Program-made: the position numbers and the translations under genes
Shown: piece by piece, positions 33,210 through 42,694 of the stretch
How the letters are laid out: each line of letters begins with the position of its first letter
How positions within the stretch are numbered: position 1 is the first letter of the stretch
Source of the DNA: an uncultured Acetatifactor sp.
Lineage (GTDB): Bacteria > Bacillota > Clostridia > Lachnospirales > Lachnospiraceae
Length of the DNA: 64,000 bases
Direction of reading: 5' to 3'
Assembly (NCBI GenBank): GCA_910586485.1
Contig: CAJUIA010000012.1
Coordinates: 1-64,000, forward strand
Notes under the pieces: generated by a model
The model's input: only the letters and a program-made list of their open reading frames with translations
Databases searched by the model: none
Told to the model about the DNA's origin: nothing

Positions 33210-34488
33210 AAACCACCTGATTTTTCCCGCTGTTCTTTCCCTTATATAAGCGCTCATCGGCAGTGCGCAGCAGCTCGGTTACGTTGCTTGTATTTCCAGG
33301 AGTGAGCCCGAAGGTCATTGTCACGGAAACGCACAGGTCATCATATCTGCATTCCATGGAGCGTATGTCATTTAAGATTTCATTCAGGAGCTTTTTCGCG
33401 CCCTCCAGATCCAGATCTTCAAATACCAGCAGAAATTCTTCGCCGCCCCATCTGGCAGCAAAACCGCTGCCACACATGTGGCGCCGCAGGATTTGCGCTA
33501 CCTGCTTCAGTACAAGATCCCCGCAGTCATGCCCGTAGGTATCGTTTACCTTTTTAAAATCGTCAATATCGCCGATGGCGACGCAGAAGCTTTTTCCGTT
33601 TGCGGAGGCGTTATGCACCACCTGCTTGAGCCGCTGATCTCCGCAGCGGCGGTTGGCCAGAGCAGTCAGGGAATCCTGCTCCACCAGACTGTGCAGGGAA
33701 TGCTGCATATTCACCACGGAGTGCGCAATCTCGCCCAGCTCGTCACGGCGGTTTAACGCTTCGGAGGACAGGGAAGCATTCAGGTTACCGGCGGAAACCT
33801 CCCTCAGGAAGCGGTGAATCTGCAGCAGCGACGAGGTAAAGCTGCGGGTATACAGGAAAATGATGAAAGAAACGACTATCATAAAAATCACATCCGCAGT
33901 AATCAGCGGATAGATGGAGGACTGTACGGAGGCATCCACATCAGCAGTGGGCTTTCCTACGAAGAACATGCCGATTACGTTTCCGCTGCTGTTTTTCAAA
34001 GGTATATAGTAAGCAAAATAGTCGGTATTAAAAACAAATATCCGGGTATAAAACTTTGCCTTGCCGGCAGCAAAGACATCCTCCATGACGTTGGGTGCGG
34101 CGCCGGTGCCGATGATGCGGTGCCCTTCATGGTCCATGACGGTGGTAAGAATCCGGGTATCCTGATAAAAGAGGGTAATGTCCAGGCCGGTATTTCTCTT
34201 GATCTGATCAATCAGCTCATAGTCGGTGGTGAGATCGTGGTCGCCCTTGTACAGCCGGTATCCGCCGCCTGTCCCTTCCTCCAGCCGGTAATCCCCGGGA
34301 TAGAGTGCGTCAAAGTATGTGACCAGATTACGGCATACGTTGCCCAGATCCGCTTCCACCTCCTGATACATGGATTTTTTAAATATCTGGGTGCCTAACA
34401 GGAGAATGATGATTCCCAGTAACAGCAGCGGTAAGATGCTGGTGGATTGGAGAACAAATGCAATTTTGCGGTTTCCTTTTGCTTTCAT
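33208..34488 (-). CDS. Membrane diguanylate cyclase with Cache-HAMP-GGDEF layout
   Basis: The 426-residue product has transmembrane helix 1 (about residues 14-36), an extracellular single-Cache-like domain (DITLFYQDTRILTTVMDHEG, KSSGNVIGMFFVG-like end), transmembrane helix 2 (about 199-218), a HAMP segment and a GGDEF domain with the active-site variant RWGGEEFLLVF near residue 346 and DIDDFKKVNDTYGH. GGEEF is a common active form, so it likely makes cyclic di-GMP in response to an external ligand. A ribosome site GAGG precedes the ATG at 34488. It converges with spoVT and diverges from a second GGDEF gene. Confidence 0.9.
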   Translation of the reverse strand: MKAKGNRKIAFVLQSTSILPLLLLGIIILLLGTQIFKKSMYQEVEADLGNVCRNLVTYFDALYPGDYRLEEGTGGGYRLYKGDHDLTTDYELIDQIKRNTGLDITLFYQDTRILTTVMDHEGHRIIGTGAAPNVMEDVFAAGKAKFYTRIFVFNTDYFAYYIPLKNSSGNVIGMFFVGKPTADVDASVQSSIYPLITADVIFMIVVSFIIFLYTRSFTSSLLQIHRFLREVSAGNLNASLSSEALNRRDELGEIAHSVVNMQHSLHSLVEQDSLTALANRRCGDQRLKQVVHNASANGKSFCVAIGDIDDFKKVNDTYGHDCGDLVLKQVAQILRRHMCGSGFAARWGGEEFLLVFEDLDLEGAKKLLNEILNDIRSMECRYDDLCVSVTMTFGLTPGNTSNVTELLRTADERLYKGKNSGKNQVV

Positions 34489-34610
34489 ATGGTACCTCAC
34501 GGATATAGGGATCGTAACCGCAGCCCTGCCGTTTTTGAAAGCTTGTCCTGCAAAAGCGGCACGGCTGCTACAAATAGTATACTGATTTTGGAACGATAAT
34601 GCAACACTCC

Positions 34611-34639
34611 TTTACTTTTTCCGCTAATTTTACTATAAT
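34611..34639 (+). promoter_or_regulatory. Promoter of the second GGDEF gene
   Basis: TTTACT (34611-34616) and TATAAT (34634-34639) are 17 bases apart, about 60 bases before the start codon. Confidence 0.6.
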
Positions 34640-34698
34640 GAAGTTGTGGCAGGGAACGTAAGAGGATATTGCAGATACGGAGGCATAAGGGATTGGGT

Positions 34699-36498
34699 AT
34701 GGAGAACATCGAAGCGATTTATCCGGTGGGCAGACTTGACAAGTCGCTGCTGGTGGTGGGCGGGAATAAAACGATGTATGAGTTTATTGGGAAAAATATC
34801 TATTCGCCCCTTTATAAAATGGTTCCGGAAAAGGATGTGGACAGACTTAAAAATGCAGTTTCCCGCTGCAATTTACAGTCGGGGACGCAGGCGGAGGATG
34901 TGGAGGAATGCCTTCATTTTATAAATGAGCAGGGCAGATATGATACTTACCTCGTCGCACTTCGCAGGACCAGGGACTTTGACGGCTATGAGATTGAACT
35001 GCAGAATGTTTCTGAAAATATCCGGCGGATCGAGCGGATCAGCAGCCGCCTGGGCATGATGCAGGACTATCTTACGTTATCCGGAAATGCACTGTTTTCC
35101 TATCAGCCTGCAGATGATGAGTTTAAGCTGTTCTGGATGGACTATGAACAGCAGGTGGAAATCTGCGATATGCCCTTTGAGCAGTGGCGGGAACAGACCA
35201 TCCGGGAAGGGCGGGTGAGCGAAAAGGACAGGGAAGCTTTTACGCTTTTCTGTGAGGCAGTGAAAAGCGGAGAGCAGGAGCAGACATACACCTTTCGCGG
35301 AAGCATACTGGACTGGGGGAAAAGCGAGGATACCTACCGGGTGAAAATTCTGCCCAGAATGTATGCAGGTCAGAAAAGGGTACTGGGCGTATGGGCGGTT
35401 GCAGGTAAGCGCACAGGAAGCAAGGCCGGTGATTACGTAGAGGGCAGTCACCTGGATTCCATGACAAAGCTGTTAAACAGGAAGGGAATCATGGAATATG
35501 CAGAGGCCAAGGTGGCAAAGGGAGCCAGCGTAGCCGTAGTAATGATGGATATTGATAATTTTAAGAATGTCAATGACACCTATGGACATCCCTTTGGCGA
35601 TGCCGTTATAACGGCTGTGGCGGATGTGATTAAGAAGGTGATCGGCGGCAGCGGCGTGGCCGGACGCGTGGGCGGCGATGAGTTTATGGTGATTCTGGAT
35701 AACAGCGGGGACGAATTGATGCTGCGCAATTATCTGCGGGGTATTAAGATGAATGTGGGTGCCCTGTTTTTGGAAAAGGTGGGGAACAATAAGATCACCT
35801 GTTCCATCGGCGTATCCCGAAACAAGGTGGATTCCAGCGAGTTCAAGGAGTTGTACCGGATTGCCGACAGGGCCCTGTATCTGGCGAAGGAAAAGGGCAA
35901 AAACCGTTATATTATCTATAAGCCGGAGCTGCACGGCGCCTTTCGGTTAAGCGAGGGAGACCGGGATCTCACTGACATCAAGGAGGCGTTTTACGCCGAG
36001 CGGGATCTGTTTGCATTTAACCGGAGCCTTTCAGGCTTAATCCTGCAGGGAAGCGGAGAGCTTTCCGAGGTTTTGGAAAAAATGGCCCATGTGCTGACCG
36101 TGTCCAGAGTGCGGGTGTTCTGGGGGGAAAACAGGGCGGTGATCGGTGCGTATCCCCTTGCTTTGGCAGCGGATCCATATGACAGGGACTGCTTTGAAAA
36201 AGAAGAATACATGCAGCTCTTTCAAAACGACATGCTTCAGATTGGAAATTTGAACGGACTGGAATATACCATACCGGAGGTTTACCGGCTGTACAGGGAA
36301 AATGACGTGTGCAGCGTTTTGCAGCATTATCTGCGGGATGAGGAAGGAAATATCAAGGGCTTCGTGACGGTGGAGGAATGCAGCCAGATCAGAGGCTTTC
36401 CCAAGCTTGCAGTACAGATTTTCGAAAGCATGTGCAGGGTTTTAAACGCCGTTTTGCTGAAGGAGGATGCAGAACAAAAGAAAGCTCTTGACAATTAA
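34699..36498 (+). CDS. Cytoplasmic GGDEF protein with flanking sensory regions
   Basis: The 599-residue product lacks transmembrane segments. An N-terminal region of about 240 residues looks PAS-like but is divergent. The GGDEF domain is complete (MMDIDNFKNVNDTYGHPFGD, VAGRVGGDEFMVIL near residue 324), so diguanylate cyclase activity is expected. The last 180 residues look like a GAF-type sensor (VSRVRVFWGENRAVIGAYPL onward). The ATG at 34699 has AAGGGA upstream. It is transcribed away from the neighbouring membrane cyclase; cyclic di-GMP could link both to motility. The ileS promoter overlaps its 3' end. Confidence 0.85.
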   Translation: MENIEAIYPVGRLDKSLLVVGGNKTMYEFIGKNIYSPLYKMVPEKDVDRLKNAVSRCNLQSGTQAEDVEECLHFINEQGRYDTYLVALRRTRDFDGYEIELQNVSENIRRIERISSRLGMMQDYLTLSGNALFSYQPADDEFKLFWMDYEQQVEICDMPFEQWREQTIREGRVSEKDREAFTLFCEAVKSGEQEQTYTFRGSILDWGKSEDTYRVKILPRMYAGQKRVLGVWAVAGKRTGSKAGDYVEGSHLDSMTKLLNRKGIMEYAEAKVAKGASVAVVMMDIDNFKNVNDTYGHPFGDAVITAVADVIKKVIGGSGVAGRVGGDEFMVILDNSGDELMLRNYLRGIKMNVGALFLEKVGNNKITCSIGVSRNKVDSSEFKELYRIADRALYLAKEKGKNRYIIYKPELHGAFRLSEGDRDLTDIKEAFYAERDLFAFNRSLSGLILQGSGELSEVLEKMAHVLTVSRVRVFWGENRAVIGAYPLALAADPYDRDCFEKEEYMQLFQNDMLQIGNLNGLEYTIPEVYRLYRENDVCSVLQHYLRDEEGNIKGFVTVEECSQIRGFPKLAVQIFESMCRVLNAVLLKEDAEQKKALDN

Positions 36499-36517
36499 TT
36501 TTGCCAGAGGCTATAAT
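36488..36517 (+). promoter_or_regulatory. Promoter of the T-box-ileS transcript
   Basis: TTGACA (36488-36493) and TATAAT (36512-36517) are consensus boxes 18 bases apart; the -35 overlaps the stop of the GGDEF gene. Confidence 0.8.
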
Positions 36518-36526
36518 AGCGGAAAG

Positions 36527-36815
36527 AGAAAAATGCGGTGACGAAGAGAGTAGCTGTCTTATCAGGCGCACAGCGAGCCGGTGGCGGTGGGAGACCGGTG
36601 CAGTCAGGAGACGGTGAAGATCACTTCCGAGCAGTCAGGACAAAAGGAAAGAAATTGTTTCGAGTACCGGTAGCCCTGAACGGCGTTCCCCCGTTACGGG
36701 AAGGCATATAACCCCGTGGATGGACTGGCGGGACGTATGAGTGTAAGAGGTGGTTTACCGCGGAGTTGAGGCTTCGTCCTGTTACGGGACGGAGCCTTTG
36801 TGTCGTGCGCCCAGC
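36527..36815 (+). promoter_or_regulatory. T-box riboswitch for isoleucine
   Basis: The leader has a long stem I with a likely specifier ATC at 36620-36622 (in GAAGATCAC), the conserved T-box core AGAGGTGGTTTACCGCGG (36746-36763) and a terminator stem GGCTTCGTCC/GGACGGAGCC (36770-36796) followed by a short T-rich stretch. Uncharged tRNA-Ile should bind the specifier and the T-box bulge, stabilise the antiterminator and allow ileS transcription. Core and specifier agree with the downstream gene. Confidence 0.9.
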
Positions 36816-36850
36816 AGCGCACGTTTTATGGAAAACTAAAGGAGGATGCT

Positions 36851-39800
36851 ATGTACAGACAGGTGGACAAAAATCTGAATTTTGTGGAAAGGGAAAAAGG
36901 GATTGAAAGGTTCTGGAAGGAAAATGATATTTTCCAAAAGAGCATGGACATCCGTGAGGGCTGTCCTGTCTATACCTTTTACGACGGGCCGCCTACGGCC
37001 AACGGAAAGCCTCATATCGGCCATGTGGAGACCCGCGTGATCAAGGATATGATCCCCAGATACCGGACCATGAAGGGTTATATGGTGCCTCGGAAGGCGG
37101 GCTGGGATACTCACGGCCTGCCGGTGGAGATCGAGGTGGAAAAGCGGCTGGGCTTAGACGGCAAGGACCAGATCGAGGCCTACGGCCTGGAGCCCTTTAT
37201 TGACAAGTGTAAGGAGAGCGTCTGGAAATATAAGGGCATGTGGGAGGATTTTTCCGGCATTGTGGGCTTCTGGGCGGATATGGATCACCCTTACGTGACT
37301 TATGACGATGATTTTATCGAGTCTGAGTGGTGGGCCTTAAAGACCATCTGGGATAAGGGACTGCTGTACAAGGGCTTTAAGATCGTTCCCTACTGCCCCC
37401 GCTGCGGCACGCCTCTTTCGGCCCAGGAGGTAGCGCAGGGCTATAAGACGGTGAAGGAGCGCTCCGCTGTGGTGCGGTTTAAATGCGTAGATGAGGATGC
37501 GTATTTCCTGGCCTGGACCACCACGCCCTGGACCCTGCCCTCCAACCTGGCTCTGTGCGTGAATCCAGAGGAAACCTATTGTAAGGTAAAGGCAGCGGAC
37601 GGCTATACCTATTATATGGCTAAAGATCTGCTGGATACTGTTTTAAAGGCTCCGGCAAAAAAGGAAGAGGGGGCGGAGGACCAGCCGGCCTATGAAATTC
37701 TGGAAACCTACAAGGGAAAGGATCTGGAATACAGGGAGTATGAGCCCCTGTTTGCCTGCGCCGGGGAAGCAGCGGCAAAGCAGGGTAAGAAGGCCCATTT
37801 TATCACCTGCGACAGCTATGTCACCATGTCCGACGGCACGGGCATCGTCCACATTGCTCCGGCCTTCGGTGAAGACGATGCAAATGTAGGCAGAAAGTAT
37901 GACCTGCCCTTTGTGCAGTTTGTAAACGGCAAGGGGGAGATGACGGAGGAAACCCCCTATGCGGGGTTGTTTGTCAAGAAGGCGGACCCGGAAATCCTAA
38001 AAGATCTGGAGGCGGAGGGAAAATTGTTTTCCGCGCCTAAATTTGAGCATGAGTATCCTCACTGCTGGCGTTGTGATACACCTTTAATCTATTATGCAAG
38101 AGAGTCCTGGTACATCAGGGAGACGGCGGTGAAGGAGGATCTGATCCGCAATAACAACACGGTGAACTGGATCCCGGAATCCATCGGCACGGGCCGCTTC
38201 GGCAACTGGCTGGAGAACATTCAGGACTGGGCAATTTCCCGCAATCGCTACTGGGGCACGCCCTTAAATATCTGGGAGTGTTCCTGCGGCCATCAGGAAT
38301 GTATCGGCAGCCGGGCGGAGCTGGCGGAGAAGGCGGGAGACCCCCAGGCGGCAAAGGTGGAGCTCCACAGGCCCTATATTGATCAGGTGACTATTACCTG
38401 CCCGGAATGCGGCGGCGTGATGAAGAGAGTGCCGGAGGTGATTGACTGCTGGTTTGACTCCGGCGCCATGCCCTTTGCCCAGCATCATTATCCCTTTGAG
38501 AATAAGGAGCTGTTCGAGCAGCAGTTCCCGGCTCAGTTCATTTCTGAGGCCGTGGACCAGACCAGAGGCTGGTTCCATTCCCTGATGGCGGAATCCACTC
38601 TGCTGTTTAACAAGGCACCCTATGAAAACGTGATCGTACTGGGACTTGTGATGGATGAAAACGGTCAGAAGATGAGCAAGTCCAAGGGCAATGCGGTGGA
38701 TCCCTTTGAGGCCCTGAAAACCTACGGGGCGGATGCCATCAGATGGTATTTTTATACCAGCTGTTCCCCCTGGCTGCCCAAGCGTTTTTCCGGCAAGATT
38801 GTGCAGGAGGGGCAGCGGAAGATTATGGGTACGCTGTGGAATACCTACGCCTTCTTTGTGCTGTACGCGGAAATCGACGGCTTTGATGCTACAAAGTATA
38901 CCCTGGATTACGAGAAGCTGCCCGTGATGGATAAATGGCTGCTTTCCAGGCTGAATACCACGGTGAAGGCAGTGGACGAAAATCTGGACCAGTACCGGAT
39001 CCCGGAAGCAGGAGCAGCCCTGGAGGATTTTGTAGAGGAAATGAGCAACTGGTATGTCCGCAGGAGCAGAGAGCGCTTCTGGGCCAAGGGCATGGAGCAG
39101 GATAAAATCAATGCCTATATGACTCTGTACACCGCTCTGGTGACGGTCTGCAAGGCGGCTGCGCCCATGATCCCCTTTATCACGGAGGATATTTACCAGA
39201 ATCTGGTGCGGAGCATTGACAGCAAAGCGCCGGAGAGCATTCATCTCTGCGACTATCCGGCGGTGACGGAAGGTTACATCGACAATAAGCTGGAAGAAGA
39301 CATGAAGGAGCTGCGGGAGGCCGTGACCATGGGTCATGCCTGCCGTGAGGCTGCGGGCATTAAGAACCGCCAGCCGATGGCAAGAATGTATCTCAAGGCA
39401 GAGCATAAGCTGGATGACTTTTACACGGATATTATCAAAGGCGAGCTGAACGTGAAGGAGCTGGTGTTTACGGAGGATGTAAGAGAGTTTACCTCTTATA
39501 CCTTTAAGCCCCAGCTGCGCACGGTGGGCCCCAAATATGGCAAGCTGCTGAACGGCATCAGGGAGAATCTTAGTGCCCTGGACGGAAACGCCGCCATGGA
39601 CGAGTTAAACGAAAAGGGAGTGCTGTCTCTTACGGTGAATGGCGAGACCGTGGAGCTGACCAGAGAGGATCTGCTCATTGACACGGCGAAGAAGGAAGGG
39701 TATGTAACGGAAGAGGACAGCCGGATGACGGTGGTCCTGGATACCAACCTGACAGAGGAACTCATTGAGGAAGGCTTTGTCAACGAGATCATCAGCAAGC

Positions 39801-40021
39801 TTCAGACCATGCGCAAGGAGGCAGGCTTTGAGGTCATGGACCATATCCGGGTATCCTTGAACGAAAACGGGAAGCTGTCCGCTCTGGCGCAGAAAAACAG
39901 GGAGGTTATCTGCGGAAAGGTGCTGGCAGAAGAATTAACGGAAGGCGCAGACTTTAAGGTTTCCAGGGTATGGGAGGATGTGAACGGCGAGAAAGTGCGG
40001 ATTACCATAGAAAAGGTTTGA
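36851..40021 (+). CDS. ileS: Isoleucyl-tRNA synthetase, type-2-like
   Basis: IleS charges tRNA-Ile with isoleucine and edits valine. The 1056-residue product has the HIGH motif (PTANGKPHIGHV, about residue 50), the editing domain with WTTTPWTLPSNL, the KMSKS motif (NGQKMSKSKGNAVDP, about residue 606) and a long C-terminal anticodon-binding region. Sequence around HIGH and the length beyond 1,030 residues resemble eukaryote-like type 2 enzymes, which often tolerate mupirocin, rather than the roughly 930-residue type 1 enzymes. The ATG at 36851 follows AAAGGAGG. The T-box leader confirms regulation by tRNA-Ile charging. Confidence 0.96.
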   Translation: MYRQVDKNLNFVEREKGIERFWKENDIFQKSMDIREGCPVYTFYDGPPTANGKPHIGHVETRVIKDMIPRYRTMKGYMVPRKAGWDTHGLPVEIEVEKRLGLDGKDQIEAYGLEPFIDKCKESVWKYKGMWEDFSGIVGFWADMDHPYVTYDDDFIESEWWALKTIWDKGLLYKGFKIVPYCPRCGTPLSAQEVAQGYKTVKERSAVVRFKCVDEDAYFLAWTTTPWTLPSNLALCVNPEETYCKVKAADGYTYYMAKDLLDTVLKAPAKKEEGAEDQPAYEILETYKGKDLEYREYEPLFACAGEAAAKQGKKAHFITCDSYVTMSDGTGIVHIAPAFGEDDANVGRKYDLPFVQFVNGKGEMTEETPYAGLFVKKADPEILKDLEAEGKLFSAPKFEHEYPHCWRCDTPLIYYARESWYIRETAVKEDLIRNNNTVNWIPESIGTGRFGNWLENIQDWAISRNRYWGTPLNIWECSCGHQECIGSRAELAEKAGDPQAAKVELHRPYIDQVTITCPECGGVMKRVPEVIDCWFDSGAMPFAQHHYPFENKELFEQQFPAQFISEAVDQTRGWFHSLMAESTLLFNKAPYENVIVLGLVMDENGQKMSKSKGNAVDPFEALKTYGADAIRWYFYTSCSPWLPKRFSGKIVQEGQRKIMGTLWNTYAFFVLYAEIDGFDATKYTLDYEKLPVMDKWLLSRLNTTVKAVDENLDQYRIPEAGAALEDFVEEMSNWYVRRSRERFWAKGMEQDKINAYMTLYTALVTVCKAAAPMIPFITEDIYQNLVRSIDSKAPESIHLCDYPAVTEGYIDNKLEEDMKELREAVTMGHACREAAGIKNRQPMARMYLKAEHKLDDFYTDIIKGELNVKELVFTEDVREFTSYTFKPQLRTVGPKYGKLLNGIRENLSALDGNAAMDELNEKGVLSLTVNGETVELTREDLLIDTAKKEGYVTEEDSRMTVVLDTNLTEELIEEGFVNEIISKLQTMRKEAGFEVMDHIRVSLNENGKLSALAQKNREVICGKVLAEELTEGADFKVSRVWEDVNGEKVRITIEKV

Positions 40022-40079
40022 AAAAGGTGATGCCGATATGGTAAAATAAGGCTGTATGTTTTAAAAATGACATCAAGTG

Positions 40080-40152
40080 TGTGCCTGCGGACAAATGCGC
40101 AGCGGACAAAAGCAGGCTCCGCAGGCTGCGGAAAGGCGTGGTAAAGGATATG
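40080..40152 (+). repeat. Leader copy A upstream of glgP
   Basis: TGTGCCTGCGG and CCGCAGGCTGCGGAAAGGCG, then GTG-GTA-AAG-GAT-ATG, resemble the leaders of pyrD and gntR. The GAAAGG box lies 13 bases before the ATG at 40150, and a GTG in frame lies 12 bases before it. Confidence 0.45.
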
Positions 40153-42666
40153 AAGAGTTTAGGGCATAAAAATGATAACGAGAAAGCGGCTGTTGAAAAA
40201 GCAGCTGCCGAAAAGCCGGGATTTAACAAGGATCTTTTTAAGAGAAGCGTGGTCTATAATATTAAGACCCTGTACCGCAAGGACTTAGAGGAAGCGACAC
40301 CTCAGCAGGTATTTCAGGCGGCGTCCCTTGCCATCAAGGATCAGATTATGGATCACTGGATTGATACCCAGAAGGCATATGAGAAGCAGGATCCCAAGAT
40401 GGTCTACTATATGTCCATGGAATTCCTGATGGGACGCGCACTGGGCAATAATATCATTAATCTGGGGGCCTCCGCTCCCGTGAGGGAAGCGCTGGAGGAG
40501 CTTGGCTTTGATTTAAACCTGATAGAGGATCAGGAGCCTGACGCAGGCTTAGGCAACGGCGGCCTTGGCCGGCTGGCAGCCTGCTTTCTGGATTCCCTGG
40601 CAACCTTGGGCTACCCTGCATACGGCTGCGGTATCCGTTATCGTTACGGCATGTTCAAGCAGCAGATCGAGGACGGGTATCAGGTAGAGGTGCCGGATAA
40701 CTGGCTGGAAAACGGAAATCCCTTTGAGCTGCGCAGGCCGGAGTATGCCAAGGTGGTGAAGTTTGGAGGGCATGTTTCCATATACTGTGACGAAAACGGG
40801 GTGAATCATTTCGTACAGGAGGATTATCAGGCGGTGAAGGCCATTCCCTTTGACCTGCCCATTGTGGGCTACGGGAACGGCATCGTCAATACCCTGCGGA
40901 TCTGGGACGCGGAGCCCATAGGAGGATTTCAGCTGGATTCCTTTGATAAGGGAGACTACCGCAAGGCCGTGGAGCAGGAAAACCTGGCGCGGAATATCGT
41001 TGAGGTGCTTTATCCCAACGATAATCATTATGCGGGTAAGGAGCTGCGCTTAAAGCAGCAGTATTTCTTTATTTCTGCATCCGTGCAGGAGGCCGTGGCG
41101 AAGTTCATGCGCAGGCATGAGGATATTCGTCAGTTCCCGGAAAAGGTGACCTTCCAGCTGAACGATACCCATCCCACCGTGGCGGTACCGGAGCTGATGC
41201 GGATTCTGCTGGACGATTATAATCTGGGCTGGGACGAGGCCTGGAGCATTACCACCAGAACCTGTGCTTATACCAACCATACCATTATGTCTGAGGCCCT
41301 GGAAAAATGGCCCATTGACCTGTTCCAGAGGCTTCTTCCCAGGATTTATCAGATCGTGGAGGAAATTAACCGCCGTTTCTTAAAGCAGCTGGAGGAAAAA
41401 TATTACGGCGGGGATGTACAGGATAAGATCAGCAAGACGGCGATTCTCTATAACGGCCAGGTGAGGATGGCTCATATGGCCATCATAGCAGGCTATTCTG
41501 TCAACGGCGTGGCAAGGCTTCATACGGAAATCCTAAAGCATCAGGAGCTGAAGGATTTCTATGAGCTGTATCCCGAACGGTTTAATAATAAGACCAACGG
41601 TATTACCCAGAGGCGTTTCCTGCTTCACGGGAATCCACTGCTGGCGGACTGGGTGACCGCAAAGACGGGCGCAGGCTGGATTAAGGATCTGCCCCAGATC
41701 GAGAAGCTGAAAAGCCTGGCGGAGGACCCAAAGGCTCAGCAGGAGTTTATGGATATTAAATACCAAAACAAGCTCCGTCTGGCCCGGTACATTAAGGAAC
41801 ACAACGGTGTGGAGGTGGACCCGAATTCCATCTTTGACGTACAGGTAAAGCGCCTGCACGAATACAAGCGTCAGCTGTTAAATATTCTGCATGTGATGTA
41901 CCTGTATAATCAGCTGAAGACAAAGCCGGATATGGAATTCTATCCCAGGACCTTTATTTTCGGAGCCAAGGCGGCAGCAGGCTACCGGAATGCAAAGCTG
42001 ACGATTAAGCTGATAAATTCCGTAGCCGACGTGGTAAATAACGACGCCTCCATCGGCGGGAAGATCAAGGTGGTCTTCATTGAAAATTATAATGTGTCCA
42101 ATGCGGAGATTATCTTTGCGGCGGCAGATGTGTCCGAGCAGATTTCCACGGCCAGCAAGGAGGCCTCCGGCACCGGCAACATGAAGTTTATGTTAAACGG
42201 CGCGCTGACCCTGGGCACCATGGACGGCGCAAACGTGGAGATCGTGGAAGAGGTAGGACAGGAGAACGCCTTTATCTTCGGATTGTCCTCCGATGAGGTC
42301 ATTCGTTATGAAAATTACGGCGGCTACAATCCCATGGAGATTTACAACAGCGACAGCGATATTCGCAGGGTGCTGGATCAGCTGGTTGACGGGACTTATG
42401 CCGCGGACAGGGAGCTGTTCCGCCCGCTGTATAATTCCCTGCTGAATACCTTAAGTACTTCAAAAGCAGATACTTACTTTATCCTTAAGGACTTCAAGGC
42501 CTATGCGGAGGCTCAGAAAAAGGTGGAGGAAGCATATCGCAGCAAGTCGGGTTGGGCAAAGAGCGCCATCTTAAATGTGGCATGCTCCGGCAAGTTCACT
42601 TCCGACAGAACCATTCAGCAGTATGTGGACGAAATCTGGCACCTGGATAAGGTTACGTTACAGTAA
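40150..42666 (+). CDS. glgP: Glycogen/starch/alpha-glucan phosphorylase
   Basis: GlgP releases glucose 1-phosphate from glycogen with PLP as cofactor. The 838-residue product shows YYMSMEFLMGRALGNN, DAGLGNGGLGRLAACFLDS, FQLNDTHPTVAVPELMR, NGITQRRF, VKRLHEYKRQLLNILH and the PLP-lysine motif EASGTGNMKFMLNGALT (Lys near residue 677). An N-terminal extension of about 24 charged residues precedes the family core. I chose the ATG at 40150 although the GAAAGG box is 13 bases upstream; GTG 40138 is an in-frame alternative. Its product would feed back into the pool used by GlgC or the YihX-like phosphatase. Confidence 0.96.
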   Translation: MKSLGHKNDNEKAAVEKAAAEKPGFNKDLFKRSVVYNIKTLYRKDLEEATPQQVFQAASLAIKDQIMDHWIDTQKAYEKQDPKMVYYMSMEFLMGRALGNNIINLGASAPVREALEELGFDLNLIEDQEPDAGLGNGGLGRLAACFLDSLATLGYPAYGCGIRYRYGMFKQQIEDGYQVEVPDNWLENGNPFELRRPEYAKVVKFGGHVSIYCDENGVNHFVQEDYQAVKAIPFDLPIVGYGNGIVNTLRIWDAEPIGGFQLDSFDKGDYRKAVEQENLARNIVEVLYPNDNHYAGKELRLKQQYFFISASVQEAVAKFMRRHEDIRQFPEKVTFQLNDTHPTVAVPELMRILLDDYNLGWDEAWSITTRTCAYTNHTIMSEALEKWPIDLFQRLLPRIYQIVEEINRRFLKQLEEKYYGGDVQDKISKTAILYNGQVRMAHMAIIAGYSVNGVARLHTEILKHQELKDFYELYPERFNNKTNGITQRRFLLHGNPLLADWVTAKTGAGWIKDLPQIEKLKSLAEDPKAQQEFMDIKYQNKLRLARYIKEHNGVEVDPNSIFDVQVKRLHEYKRQLLNILHVMYLYNQLKTKPDMEFYPRTFIFGAKAAAGYRNAKLTIKLINSVADVVNNDASIGGKIKVVFIENYNVSNAEIIFAAADVSEQISTASKEASGTGNMKFMLNGALTLGTMDGANVEIVEEVGQENAFIFGLSSDEVIRYENYGGYNPMEIYNSDSDIRRVLDQLVDGTYAADRELFRPLYNSLLNTLSTSKADTYFILKDFKAYAEAQKKVEEAYRSKSGWAKSAILNVACSGKFTSDRTIQQYVDEIWHLDKVTLQ

Positions 42667-42694
42667 CTGTTATATATTTATAAAGGAGACAAAT

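Noticed and set aside
38264..39406. 380-codon minus-strand frame inside ileS
   Set aside because: Same reasons: antisense to conserved coding sequence, no recognisable motif.
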